This document shows positions 6,295 to 13,361 of a DNA stretch of 19,857 nucleotides, in pieces. A program made the translations under genes and the position numbers. This DNA is from CAYNFH01 sp964396385. GTDB taxonomy: Bacteria; Armatimonadota; Chthonomonadetes; Chthonomonadales; CAJBBX01. The stretch lies in contig CAYNFH010000120.1 in the NCBI GenBank assembly GCA_964396385.1, forward strand, positions 1 through 19,857, in the 5' to 3' direction. How positions within the stretch are numbered: position 1 is the first letter of the stretch; the number at the start of each line of letters is the position of its first letter. Under the pieces are notes generated by a model, which was not told where the DNA came from, ran no database searches, and worked only from the letters and a program-made list of their open reading frames with translations.

Positions 6295-9096
6295 GTGAAT
6301 TATAGATCCAGCCGGTCTCTGCTGCTGGCCGTCGTCACGCTCGGCCTCGCGTTAGTGGGCGCACGCGGCGCGCTCAATCCGCCGGTCCTGGCGTTTCCCG
6401 TCGAGAGATACGCGCTGCCCAATGGGCTCCAGGTGGTGCTGCACGCCGACCATAAGTTGCCGCTGGTTTATGTCTCCGAGTGGGTCCATGCGGGCGGCCG
6501 TGATGACCCTTCCGGCAGGGCCGGCCTGGCACATCTCTGCGAGCACATGATGTTTGAGGGCTCCAAGAACGCGCCGGAGTACTTCAAGGCCATCGCGAAG
6601 ACCGGCGCGTCCGAGACCTCCATCAACGCCAACACTTATTACGACCGTACCTGCTACTTCGCGGGCGTGCCGACGGAGAACCTGGAGTACCTGCTGTGGC
6701 TGGAATCGGACCGGCTCGCTACTATGGCGGACGCGGTCACCCAGGAGAAGCTGGACCGCGTCCGCGGGGTGGTGCGGAACGAGCGGATGCAGCGAGTAGA
6801 TGACGTGCCGTACGGGCTGGACCATACGCTTCTCATGGAGGAGCTGTTCCCGGCCGGTCATCCCTACCACACTTCGTGCATCGGCTCGGAGGAGAGCCTG
6901 AACGCGATTTCGGTGCAGGACGTCAAGACGTTTTTCCGCCAGCACTACGGCGCCAATACCACCACGCTGCTTCTCGCCGGAGACTTTGACCCGGCGGATG
7001 CCAGGAAGTGGATTGAGAAGTACTACGGCCCCATCGCGCCCATTGCGGCTGGCCCTCGGCTCAGAGAGTGGGTGCCTGCGTCCATGGGCACGAAAGTACT
7101 GGAGGTCCACGGCACCGAGCCGCGGGAGCGCACCGAGTTCGCCTGGTCCATCCCGCCGCCCATGACGCAGGAGCACGCGGCGCTGGAGCTGGCGTCCTAC
7201 ATCCTGGGATCCAATGCGAGGGGGCGGCTCACCTCCGAGCTCGCGGGGTTGACAGGACTATGCTCCAGCGTCACCACCGGGACGGACCCCTACCTGGAGC
7301 TAGCCGGGGTGCTGGAGATCGAAGCAACGGCCCGCCCGCAGCAGTCGCTGGCCAAGATCGAAGAGGTAATCACCGACCAGATCGAGAGCCTCGCGGAGGA
7401 CGGCCCGACGGCCGAGGAGCTCCACAACGCCAAAGGCCGGTGGCAGAGCCGCACGCTGGCGGGCGTGGAGCGGATGCTCGGGCCCGGTGGCCGGCTGGAC
7501 CGGATGAGTCAGTACGCCGTCTTCCAGGGCGACCCCGGCCTGCTTAAGGAGGAGATCGCCCTCTACCGCGGCATCACGGCCGAGCAGGTTCAGGTAGCCG
7601 TAGCGAAGTGGCTGGAAGGTCGCGGACACCTGACGCTCCGCTACCGTCCGGCCAAGCAGCCCGCCGTGCCCACCACAACCGTCGACAGGACGGTCGTACC
7701 GGCCCTGTACGCTCCGCGCCCGGTACGGCTGCCGGAGGTGAAGTCCGCCCGGCTACCCAACGGGCTGCAGATCCTGGTGATAGAGCGGCACGACCGGCCG
7801 AGCGTCGCCATCCGACTGGTATGCCGCGCCGGATCCATGGCCGATGCGGCGGGCAAGGACGGCGTGGCTTTCCTCACGGCGGCGTATCTCTCCTGGGGCG
7901 GCCGCGTCAACCTCTTCGCGGAAGACCTGGAGAAGTCGATCAACGGCGGCATCGAGCTGCGTCCGGACGCCGGGCTGGATTCTTCGCAGCTTTCCACGAC
8001 GGTTGACAAGGCCCGTCTGGGCGACGCGCTGAAGACGCTGGGCGAGAACGCGGCCGAGCCGAACTTTGTAGCGTGGCCGCTGGACCTCATCCGCAGACGG
8101 CTGTCCGAAGCCTACACGGAAATCTACGCCGACCCGCGCGGCCTCACGGCTGAGATAGGCTGTTCGCTGCTTTACGGCGCACAGCACCCGTATGGGCGGA
8201 TGCCGTACGGCACCAAAGACTCGGTGGGACACATTACGCTGGAAGACATGCGCACCTTCTGGCGCTCCTACTGGCGGCCCGGCAACAGCGCGCTGATCCT
8301 GGCCGGGGACGTGACGCTGGAGGAGGCGGTGCGCGTCACCCGGCGAACACTCGGCGAATGGTCCGGCGTGGCGAAACCGCTTCCGTCAGTCGTCAAGCCG
8401 CCCATGCCCACCGGCCGGCGGATCTACCTGGTGGACCGGCCCGGCGCGGCGCAGACCTACATCAGTCTGCTGCTCCCCCTGCCCGGAAGCGCAGCCGGGG
8501 ACGACCACGGCGTCTACGCTATCCTGGACCAGATCTGGAGCGGCTCCATGCAGAGCCGGCTGAACGATGACCTGCGCGTGAAGAGCTCCGTGACCTACGG
8601 AGGCGCGTCTGAGATGCGCATCTACCCCGAAGCCGGCTCCTGGTGGACGGTGGTGCCGGTGCAAACAGATCGAACCGCCGAAGCGCTGGGCAAGACGCTG
8701 AACGAGGTGGAGGCGCTAGGCGGAGACCGGCCCGTCACCACCGAAGAGCTGGGGCTGGCCCGCTCCGCGCTGCTCCGGACGATGGTGCAGGTGCTGGAGA
8801 CGCCGGTGGGCGAGGCCGCCCTGGCGGAGATGGCCTGGCTGGAGAAACGGCAGCCTTCCGCCATGCAGCAGGAGCTGGACAACCTGGTGGCGCTTACCCC
8901 GGATGACGTGAACACGGCCGCCCGCGGGTGCGCGCTACCCGGCCGCGCCACGGTGCTGCTGATCGGGGACATGGCCAAGATCGAGCGGGACGTTCGCGCC
9001 ATGAACCTGGGCGAGGTGATCGTGCTGGACCAGTTCGGCAAGCCTCGCCAGCCCGCCAAGCCCGCCACCCAGCCAGAGACTCTCAGCCAGAAGTAG
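6295..9096 (+). CDS. Exported M16 zinc peptidase, double-unit (pitrilysin/insulinase family)
   Basis: This 933-aa protein contains two tandem M16 units, each with N- and C-type halves. A signal peptide is likely at residues 1-26 (MNYRSSRSLLLAVV, then GLALVGARGA), placing the enzyme in the periplasm or outside the membrane. The first unit has the inverse zincin motif H80-L-C-E83-H84 and a downstream N-E-R (E163) that fits the third zinc ligand. The second unit (from ~478) repeats the R-L-P-N-G-L-Q opening but has AFLTAAYL where HxxEH should be. It is therefore the non-catalytic partner that closes the chamber, as in other two-unit M16 proteins. M16 enzymes degrade peptides or small unfolded proteins. 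The start is GTG 6295 with AGGAGA at 6283-6288. nth follows after 13 bases. Confidence 0.92.
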   Translation: MNYRSSRSLLLAVVTLGLALVGARGALNPPVLAFPVERYALPNGLQVVLHADHKLPLVYVSEWVHAGGRDDPSGRAGLAHLCEHMMFEGSKNAPEYFKAIAKTGASETSINANTYYDRTCYFAGVPTENLEYLLWLESDRLATMADAVTQEKLDRVRGVVRNERMQRVDDVPYGLDHTLLMEELFPAGHPYHTSCIGSEESLNAISVQDVKTFFRQHYGANTTTLLLAGDFDPADARKWIEKYYGPIAPIAAGPRLREWVPASMGTKVLEVHGTEPRERTEFAWSIPPPMTQEHAALELASYILGSNARGRLTSELAGLTGLCSSVTTGTDPYLELAGVLEIEATARPQQSLAKIEEVITDQIESLAEDGPTAEELHNAKGRWQSRTLAGVERMLGPGGRLDRMSQYAVFQGDPGLLKEEIALYRGITAEQVQVAVAKWLEGRGHLTLRYRPAKQPAVPTTTVDRTVVPALYAPRPVRLPEVKSARLPNGLQILVIERHDRPSVAIRLVCRAGSMADAAGKDGVAFLTAAYLSWGGRVNLFAEDLEKSINGGIELRPDAGLDSSQLSTTVDKARLGDALKTLGENAAEPNFVAWPLDLIRRRLSEAYTEIYADPRGLTAEIGCSLLYGAQHPYGRMPYGTKDSVGHITLEDMRTFWRSYWRPGNSALILAGDVTLEEAVRVTRRTLGEWSGVAKPLPSVVKPPMPTGRRIYLVDRPGAAQTYISLLLPLPGSAAGDDHGVYAILDQIWSGSMQSRLNDDLRVKSSVTYGGASEMRIYPEAGSWWTVVPVQTDRTAEALGKTLNEVEALGGDRPVTTEELGLARSALLRTMVQVLETPVGEAALAEMAWLEKRQPSAMQQELDNLVALTPDDVNTAARGCALPGRATVLLIGDMAKIERDVRAMNLGEVIVLDQFGKPRQPAKPATQPETLSQK

Positions 9097-9109
9097 CGGG
9101 GAAGCGGGA

Positions 9110-9796
9110 GTGCCCTACAGCGCGGAACAGAAGCGGCAGGCGGCGGAGGTGCTGCGGCGGCTTCGGGAACGGTACGGCGAGCCGGAGTGCGCGTTGCACC
9201 ACGAGAACGCGTGGCAGCTCCTCATCGCGACTATCCTGAGCGCGCAGTGCACCGACGCTCGCGTGAATATAGTTACGCCCAGGCTGTTCGCGCGCTACCC
9301 CACGCCTGCGGACCTGGCCGCCGCGGATCCGAAAGAGGTGGAGCAGATTATCCAGTCCACCGGCTTCTTCCGCCAGAAGGCGCAGAGCATCATCTCCGTC
9401 AGCCAGGACATCGTCGATAAGTTCGGCGGCAAGGTGCCGGAGACGATGGAAGAGCTGACCACGCTACGCGGCGTGGGCCGCAAGACCGCTAACGTGCTGA
9501 TCGGCGTCGCCTTCGGTGGGAATGGTGTCGTGGTGGACACGCACGTCAAACGGATCAGTGGCCTGCTGGGTTGGACCACGAACACAGATCCGGAGAAGAT
9601 AGAGCAGGACCTGATGGAGCTCCATCCCCGGAGCTGCTGGACTCCCCTGGCGCATCTGCTCATCACGCATGGCCGGGAACTGTGCGTCGCGAACCGTCCT
9701 CGATGTGCGGAGTGCCCGGTGTGGGACCTCTGCCCAGAAGGGATCCGTAGGCTGGGAGGACGGAAGACCGCAGACGGAGGACGGACGGGCAGCTAG
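9110..9796 (+). CDS. nth: Endonuclease III, DNA glycosylase/AP lyase
   Basis: This 228-aa base-excision-repair enzyme removes oxidised pyrimidines and cleaves at abasic sites. LLIATILSAQCTDARVN (37-53) is the conserved N-terminal helix region. The helix-hairpin-helix is LRGVGRKTANVLIG (119-132), with catalytic lysine K125. VVDTHVKRISGLLGW supplies the catalytic aspartate D143. The [4Fe-4S] cluster cysteines are C192, C199, C202 and C208 in the canonical C-x6-C-x2-C-x5-C spacing. The start is GTG 9110 behind AGCGGGG. The last 12 or so residues (GRKTADGGRTGS), after the cluster, are encoded by GGACGGA-type repeat DNA. The TAG stop shares the palindrome CTAG with the stop of the convergent gene at 9793. 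Confidence 0.96.
   Translation: MPYSAEQKRQAAEVLRRLRERYGEPECALHHENAWQLLIATILSAQCTDARVNIVTPRLFARYPTPADLAAADPKEVEQIIQSTGFFRQKAQSIISVSQDIVDKFGGKVPETMEELTTLRGVGRKTANVLIGVAFGGNGVVVDTHVKRISGLLGWTTNTDPEKIEQDLMELHPRSCWTPLAHLLITHGRELCVANRPRCAECPVWDLCPEGIRRLGGRKTADGGRTGS
9755..9789 (+). repeat. GGACGGA-type tandem repeat forming the 3' end of nth
   Basis: Purine-rich units (GAGGACGGAAGACCGCAGAC, then GGAGGACGGACGG) match the arms of the inverted repeat at 12958-13016. Only one arm is present. It encodes the tail of endonuclease III beyond the iron-sulfur cluster. Confidence 0.6.
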
Positions 9797-10161
9797 TCCG
9801 CGTTGCGGGTGAAGAGGAAGCGGGCGAAGAAGGGGCGGTTGCTGGAGACTATCCGGTAGCCGAGCTCTACCAGCCAGATGAATGGAGGGAGCCCCAGCAG
9901 TCGCGCGAACCAGCCCCAGCCGATGCGCTCCAGGACGTACAGAGCGGCGCGGCCTGCGCGCAGGGTGGTCCCGTCCGGCGTGACCACGTGGACGGCGCGC
10001 TCGCAGGCGGCATAGAGGGCCGGCGTCATGGGAGGAGAGGGCGCCTCCTGGTACGGCGTCACCTGGAGCCGCTGCGTAGGGTCACGCCGCCTGACCCAGG
10101 CGGCCATTCGGCTTCACATGCCTCATCCGCCGTCGAACAGGACCCAGGACTTGTATGCCAT
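9793..10161 (-). CDS. DCC-family (DUF393) thiol-disulfide oxidoreductase, probable selenoprotein with UxxU active site
   Basis: Reading from ATG 10161, two in-frame TGA codons (10123-10125 and 10114-10116) give M-A-Y-K-S-W-V-L-F-D-G-G-U13-G-M-U16-S-R, then a continuous frame to TAG at 9793-9795: 122 aa in all. The DCC family (PF04134) is named for an N-terminal D-G-x-C-x-x-C redox motif. Both TGAs fall exactly on its two cysteines. The rest fits the family: A-W-V-R-R-R-D after the motif, the V-T-P-D-G-T strand, and the C-terminal R-F-L-F-T-R. Six other genes here end in TGA, so the code is standard and selenocysteine insertion is the best reading. A SECIS-like hairpin follows the second TGA. 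The naive 104-aa ORF from 10107 would lack the active site. Alternatives are a pseudogene with two nonsense mutations or sequencing error. Sec machinery is not in the window. Confidence 0.8.
10086..10104 (-). promoter_or_regulatory. Candidate bacterial SECIS element in the DCC selenoprotein gene
   Basis: On the minus strand, GCCGCCT-GGGTC-AGGCGGC forms a perfect 7-bp GC-rich stem with a five-base GGGUC loop. The loop contains GGUC, as in the E. coli fdhF SECIS. It starts 25 bases after the first TGA and 16 after the second, within the spacing usually reported for bacterial SECIS elements (about 16-37). SelB would bind it to direct selenocysteine insertion at both codons. Confidence 0.7.
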
Positions 10162-10199
10162 GATTCTCGAAACGAAGACGGCGCCTGGAACGTTAGAGA

Positions 10200-10265
10200 G
10201 TAAATAGGTAAATGGGTGTACTCCCAGAATCCGGCCTACACCAGTTTACTCATTTACCCATTTAC
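10200..10265. repeat. GGTAAATG-type inverted repeat between divergent genes
   Basis: Left arm 10200-10220 (GTAAATAGGTAAATGGGTGT...) pairs with right arm 10237-10265 (TACACC...ACCCATTTAC); the right arm carries one extra 8-base unit. It lies between the start of the DCC selenoprotein gene and that of the small membrane protein, so any promoters for the two genes flank or overlap it. Confidence 0.8.
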
Positions 10266-10287
10266 CGCTTTCAATGGGAGTTTGTTC

Positions 10288-10707
10288 ATGCCTAGCCGGC
10301 CGGTAGTCCGCCGGGTCCTCTTCGTGGGCGCGCTGTTGGGCGCTGCGGCTCTCACCCTCGCCGCCGTGGCGCTGCACGAGCTGCTGCCGCCCCCGCTCGC
10401 GGGCCAGCGCCCGGCACTCATGTACCTGCTCTGCCTGCTGTACGGGGCGGGGCTGGGCGCCATCACCGGGTTGAGCGTCGCCTACACCTGGGCGCGCAGG
10501 GCCCGGACGGCGGGCGTAGTTTGCTTCCTGGGTGGAAGCGGGGTGATGGCGCTCGCGTGCGGCACGGTGTGGTGGATGGCGGCCTCGGCGGGACTGGCGC
10601 TGCTCAAGATAGTCGTCTCCATGGCCGTCTGGTTCGCCGCAACCACCCTCTGGTCGCTGGCGCTGATCCTGTGCGGGCTGGGGATGGTGATAGCCGGACG
10701 CAAGTAA
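10288..10707 (+). CDS. Small multi-pass membrane protein of unknown function
   Basis: This 139-aa protein is very hydrophobic, with probable membrane segments at about 8-30, 43-66, 74-98 and 104-136 (the last may be one long or two short segments). Basic residues at both ends (RRV near the N-terminus, G-R-K at the C-terminus) and W-A-R-R-A-R after the second segment suggest cytoplasmic loops. I chose ATG 10288 because GGGAG (10276-10280) precedes it. The longer frame from 10216 would start inside the palindromic repeat and is unlikely. The stop TAA is part of the next repeat element (AAGTAAATGGG). No family recognised. Confidence 0.7.
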   Translation: MPSRPVVRRVLFVGALLGAAALTLAAVALHELLPPPLAGQRPALMYLLCLLYGAGLGAITGLSVAYTWARRARTAGVVCFLGGSGVMALACGTVWWMAASAGLALLKIVVSMAVWFAATTLWSLALILCGLGMVIAGRK

Positions 10708-10822
10708 ATGGGTAAATCAGTACATGCGTGTACGCCCAGAGGAGAGTGTACAGGTAAGTGGGTAAATGAGTGTACGCCCGGAGCTCGCCAGATACACCCA
10801 TTTACCCATTTACTCATTTACC
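10703..10822. repeat. Compound GGTAAATG-type inverted repeat between convergent genes
   Basis: Two left arms (10703-10737, beginning AGTAAATGGGTAAATC, and 10752-10775, AGGTAAGTGGGTAAATGAGT...) face one right arm (10792-10822, ATACACCCATTTACCCATTT...). The element provides the TAA of the upstream membrane-protein gene and the TGA of the phosphatase gene on the other strand. It may act as a bidirectional transcription stop, although no uridine tract is present. Confidence 0.85.
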
Positions 10823-11899
10823 GGTACTTAGCTCAAACTGGTCCACCACCTTCCCGTCCGGCTCAACCGCGCGGACGGAGATGTGGTCGCCGTTGACGGT
10901 GAACTCGCACTCGTTGTAGACGCTTTTGGCCACCTTGACGTACGGCGTGTCCGGCCGCACCGGGTAGAGCGGCGCGCCTCCCCCGCCACTGACCACGTAG
11001 GTTATTCCCGCGTTCTCGTGCCGCTGGTAGGTGTGGTCATGCCCGCTGATGACGAGCTGGACGTGCTCCGCGCGGAGAATGGGATCCAGGCGGGTCCGCA
11101 GACGCTCCGCGGCTTCACGCCGACCCGCGATGGTGCAGCAGGTGTAGGGCGTGTGGTGCATGAACACTACGCGCCAGGTCGCCCGCTGGTGCGCCGCGAG
11201 GTCCTTCCGCAGCCACCCCTGTTGCGCGGGGTACTCCGATGGCGGGCAGTCGCTATCAATGGCCGCGAAGTGGATGTTGCCGTAGTCGAATGAGTATTGA
11301 TCGCATCCCGGAAAGTAGCGGAAGTAGGGGGCGCCATGCCCCTCGTGGTTGCCCAGGCAGGGGTAGTAGGGGGTGGACTCCACCAGCGGCTCGACCACCG
11401 GCCAGAACTCATTGTCCCACAGCTCTTGCTTGCTTCCGTTCGCGACCAGGTCACCCGTCTGGATGACGAAGTCCGGACCGAACTTACGGATACGCTCGAT
11501 CACGGCCGCGTGCACTCTGGGCTGGGTGCGGGTATCACCGTATGCGACGAACTTGAAGGGCTGCGACGGGGGCGCGGCCGTCCGGAAGGTGAACGGTCCC
11601 CGACGATTCTGGTCGGACTCCACCGTGTAGCTGTAGAGCGTAAACGGAGCGAGGTGGGACAGCCGAACCCGGTGGTATCTAGCGGGCTTTCTTTCTCTCG
11701 CACGTTGCGGAGACTGGCGGCCGGGCTGCTCAGGTGAGCAGGAGACCTGTCCAACGGAATCGCGATCCGTCACCCAGCAGACGGTAACGCCCGAGGTCGT
11801 AGCGCTCTGAAGGTAGGGGCCGGTGATGATGGCGGCTCGCGCGGTAACGGCAGCGAAGAGCAACGTGGCGGAGAGAGCAAACGTCTGAATGCGGTGCAT
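10814..11899 (-). CDS. Secreted purple-acid-phosphatase-like metallophosphoesterase
   Basis: This 361-aa protein has a signal peptide (about 1-22, ending T-A-R-A) and then an N-terminal fibronectin-type-III-like domain (~24-108), as in plant-type purple acid phosphatases. The calcineurin-like catalytic domain shows the five metal-binding blocks: GDTR (D122), Q-T-G-D-L (D150), GNHE (N184, H185), F-M-H-H (H248/H249) and GHDHTYQRH (H287, H289). It should hydrolyse phosphate esters outside the cytoplasm; the exact substrate is unknown. Start ATG 11899 is preceded by TAAGGAA. The last codons (S-T-G-K) and the TGA stop lie in a GGTAAATG palindromic repeat, so the natural C-terminus has been set by that element. 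Confidence 0.92.
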   Translation of the reverse strand: MHRIQTFALSATLLFAAVTARAAIITGPYLQSATTSGVTVCWVTDRDSVGQVSCSPEQPGRQSPQRARERKPARYHRVRLSHLAPFTLYSYTVESDQNRRGPFTFRTAAPPSQPFKFVAYGDTRTQPRVHAAVIERIRKFGPDFVIQTGDLVANGSKQELWDNEFWPVVEPLVESTPYYPCLGNHEGHGAPYFRYFPGCDQYSFDYGNIHFAAIDSDCPPSEYPAQQGWLRKDLAAHQRATWRVVFMHHTPYTCCTIAGRREAAERLRTRLDPILRAEHVQLVISGHDHTYQRHENAGITYVVSGGGGAPLYPVRPDTPYVKVAKSVYNECEFTVNGDHISVRAVEPDGKVVDQFELSTGK

Positions 11900-11925
11900 G
11901 GTATTCCTTACGGTAGTCTGGCTAT

Positions 11926-12059
11926 GTAGGGGCGGCCCCGTGTGGCCGCCCGGACCGCACCATTAGGGGGGCCACCCAGGGCCCCCCCAACCGAGGAAAA
12001 GAAACCACCCACGAANNNNNNNNNNCACGTTGCGGGCGGCCACACCGGGCCGCCCCTAC
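11926..12059. repeat. GTAGGGGCGGCC inverted repeat with inner GC hairpin
   Basis: Left arm 11926-11951 (GTAGGGGCGGCCCCGTGTGG...) and right arm 12034-12059 are 26-base inverted copies with one mismatch. Inside, GGGGGGCC (11966-11973) and GGCCCCCC (11980-11987) form a second perfect hairpin. An N run lies within the element, so its true length is unknown. The right arm's last bases (CCGTAG, read on the minus strand) give the ftcD stop codon. GTAGGGGC palindromes of this kind are, as I recall, common dispersed repeats in several bacterial phyla. Confidence 0.8.
12016..12025. other. Assembly gap of 10 Ns
   Basis: Ten Ns lie in the loop of the GC-rich inverted repeat between the phosphatase and ftcD genes. 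Ten is probably a placeholder; the sequence missing here could be longer and could hide a small gene. Confidence 0.95.
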
Positions 12060-13024
12060 GGAGTACTAGACTCCAGCCAGTATTCGATGATCTGGGTGGG
12101 TCGGAAGTCGCGCCAGAAGATGAGCTCTGGCGGCTCCTCGCCCAGGCTGGCGCGCGGGATGAGGCCGATGACCTCGCTCTCGCACACCTGGATGCCCTCC
12201 CGCTCCGCCTGTTCCCGCACGTAGTCGAACACGCCGGGGAGCGGTGTAAGGGCCGGACGGGTCAGGTTCATGGAGACCTGGGCGAGCGCGCGCGACTCAA
12301 GTAAGAGTCCAAGCGCCCTCACGCCGCTTAGCTCCGGTACTGCGGAGCGGTCCGAGCGGATGCGGGCGGCTATCCGGCGCGCGGCAGCGGAATCTGGCGC
12401 CCCCAGGTTGATATTATAGGCCACCAACGGATCCCGTGCGCCGACAACGGCGATTCCCGCCGTTGGATGCGGCTGTCCCGGCCCGAAGTCCGGGGCGCGT
12501 GGGCCGGTGAGCGGCTCGGTGAACAGGCCTTCGAACCCGCCCTCCCGGATCTCCGGCAGCTCCACCCGCCGCCCCGGACCGGCGGATCGCTCGTAAAGGT
12601 ACACAGGCAGCTTCAGGTCGCGTGAGAGGTCCTCCGCTATCCGGTGCGACAGGACGATACACTCCTCCATGGAAGCGGCCCGAAGAGGGACGAGCGGCAC
12701 CACGTCCACCGCACCCGCACGGGGATGCGCGCCGGTGTGATGCCGCAGATCGATTGCGTCAAGCGCCACTCGGGCAGCCTCCAGGACGGCAAGGCGGATC
12801 GGCTCCGGCCCGCCGAGAATCGTCATTACGGAGCGGTTGTGGTCCCGGTCCCAGGAGTAGTCTGCGAGGACAGCGCCTTCAACGGCACGGACCGCGTCGG
12901 CAATCCGCTCGATGACCTCCACGCGCCGGCCCTCGCTGAAGTTGGCAGCGCATTGGAGGACGGAGGACGGAAGACGGAGGACGCACGGATTCGGATCGGT
13001 CATCCGTCTTCCGTCATTGGTCAT
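12056..13024 (-). CDS. ftcD: Glutamate formimidoyltransferase (formiminotransferase domain protein)
   Basis: This 322-aa protein matches the formiminotransferase half of formiminotransferase-cyclodeaminase. It transfers the formimino group from formiminoglutamate (histidine degradation) to tetrahydrofolate. Motifs: C-A-A-N-F-S-E-G-R-R (25-34, usual consensus CVPNFSEGR), D-x-D-H-N-R-S-V (59-66), H-T-G-A-H-P-R-A-G-A-V-D (97-108), containing the catalytic histidine region, and Q-V-S-M-N-L (249-254). The cyclodeaminase domain is absent, as in stand-alone bacterial forms. Family members begin only a few residues before the CVPNFSEG block. Here ~24 extra N-terminal residues, including both possible ATG starts (13024 and 13003), are encoded by a GACGGA-type palindromic repeat. 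The stop is supplied by another repeat. The first codons overlap the end of the response-regulator gene by 11 bases. Confidence 0.88.
   Translation of the reverse strand: MTNDGRRMTDPNPCVLRLPSSVLQCAANFSEGRRVEVIERIADAVRAVEGAVLADYSWDRDHNRSVMTILGGPEPIRLAVLEAARVALDAIDLRHHTGAHPRAGAVDVVPLVPLRAASMEECIVLSHRIAEDLSRDLKLPVYLYERSAGPGRRVELPEIREGGFEGLFTEPLTGPRAPDFGPGQPHPTAGIAVVGARDPLVAYNINLGAPDSAAARRIAARIRSDRSAVPELSGVRALGLLLESRALAQVSMNLTRPALTPLPGVFDYVREQAEREGIQVCESEVIGLIPRASLGEEPPELIFWRDFRPTQIIEYWLESSTP
12958..13022. repeat. GACGGAA-type inverted repeat spanning the ftcD start and response-regulator stop
   Basis: Left-arm core 12965-12982 (GGACGGAAGACGGAGGAC) and right-arm core 12999-13016 pair with two mismatches; the 7-base unit GACGGA(A/G) repeats in each arm. 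On the minus strand the right arm holds the ftcD start ATG region and the response-regulator TGA stop. The left arm encodes ftcD residues just before the conserved domain. Confidence 0.85.
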
Positions 13025-13361
13025 GCTCTAGGTTGGCGAGGCGGTCCGCGAGGCGGGTGAACTCGTTCTTCATCACTACGCCATCGGCGCCGGCGGTGAC
13101 CATCTCCGCGTTGTGCTCCAGGTTCTGGGATACCGCTACTACCTTGCAGGGGAGGCACTTTTCCCGGATCTCGCAGATTAGCTCGGTGGCCTTTCCGTCC
13201 GGCAAGGAATACTCCAGAAGCACGTAATCGAACGCTCGCGCGGCGAGGTGTTCCCGCGCTTCCGCAAGAGTGCCCGCGCCCACCACGTCGTGGCCGGCGA
13301 GGAATCGGCGCTGGACGACGGCGCGGAACGGCGTATGGTCATCGACGTAGAGGACGCGCAT
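13014..13361 (-). CDS. Single-domain response regulator with Glu at the phosphorylation site
   Basis: This 115-aa protein is a stand-alone receiver domain without an output domain. The acidic pair is D7-D8 (LYVDDH). The strand that normally ends in the phospho-accepting aspartate reads Y-V-L-L-E50-Y-S-L-P-D-G, so the acceptor is Glu (codon GAG). The conserved Ser/Thr position is in V-A-V-S-Q-N and the conserved lysine is in V-V-M-K-N. Glu at this site often mimics constitutive phosphorylation, so the protein may be an always-on or structural receiver. I use ATG 13361. The longer frame to 13460 adds residues unlike any receiver N-terminus. The TGA stop lies in the inverted repeat that also starts ftcD. 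Confidence 0.82.
   Translation of the reverse strand: MRVLYVDDHTPFRAVVQRRFLAGHDVVGAGTLAEAREHLAARAFDYVLLEYSLPDGKATELICEIREKCLPCKVVAVSQNLEHNAEMVTAGADGVVMKNEFTRLADRLANLEHDQ

Noticed and set aside
9793..10107. A 104-aa gene starting at ATG 10107
   Set aside because: It would lack the family's redox motif, while the upstream codons reconstruct that motif exactly once TGA is read as Sec.
9793..10161. Genome-wide reassignment of TGA to Trp, Gly or Cys as an explanation of the in-frame TGAs
   Set aside because: Six other genes in the window end in TGA at sensible places, and the large ORFs contain no internal TGA.
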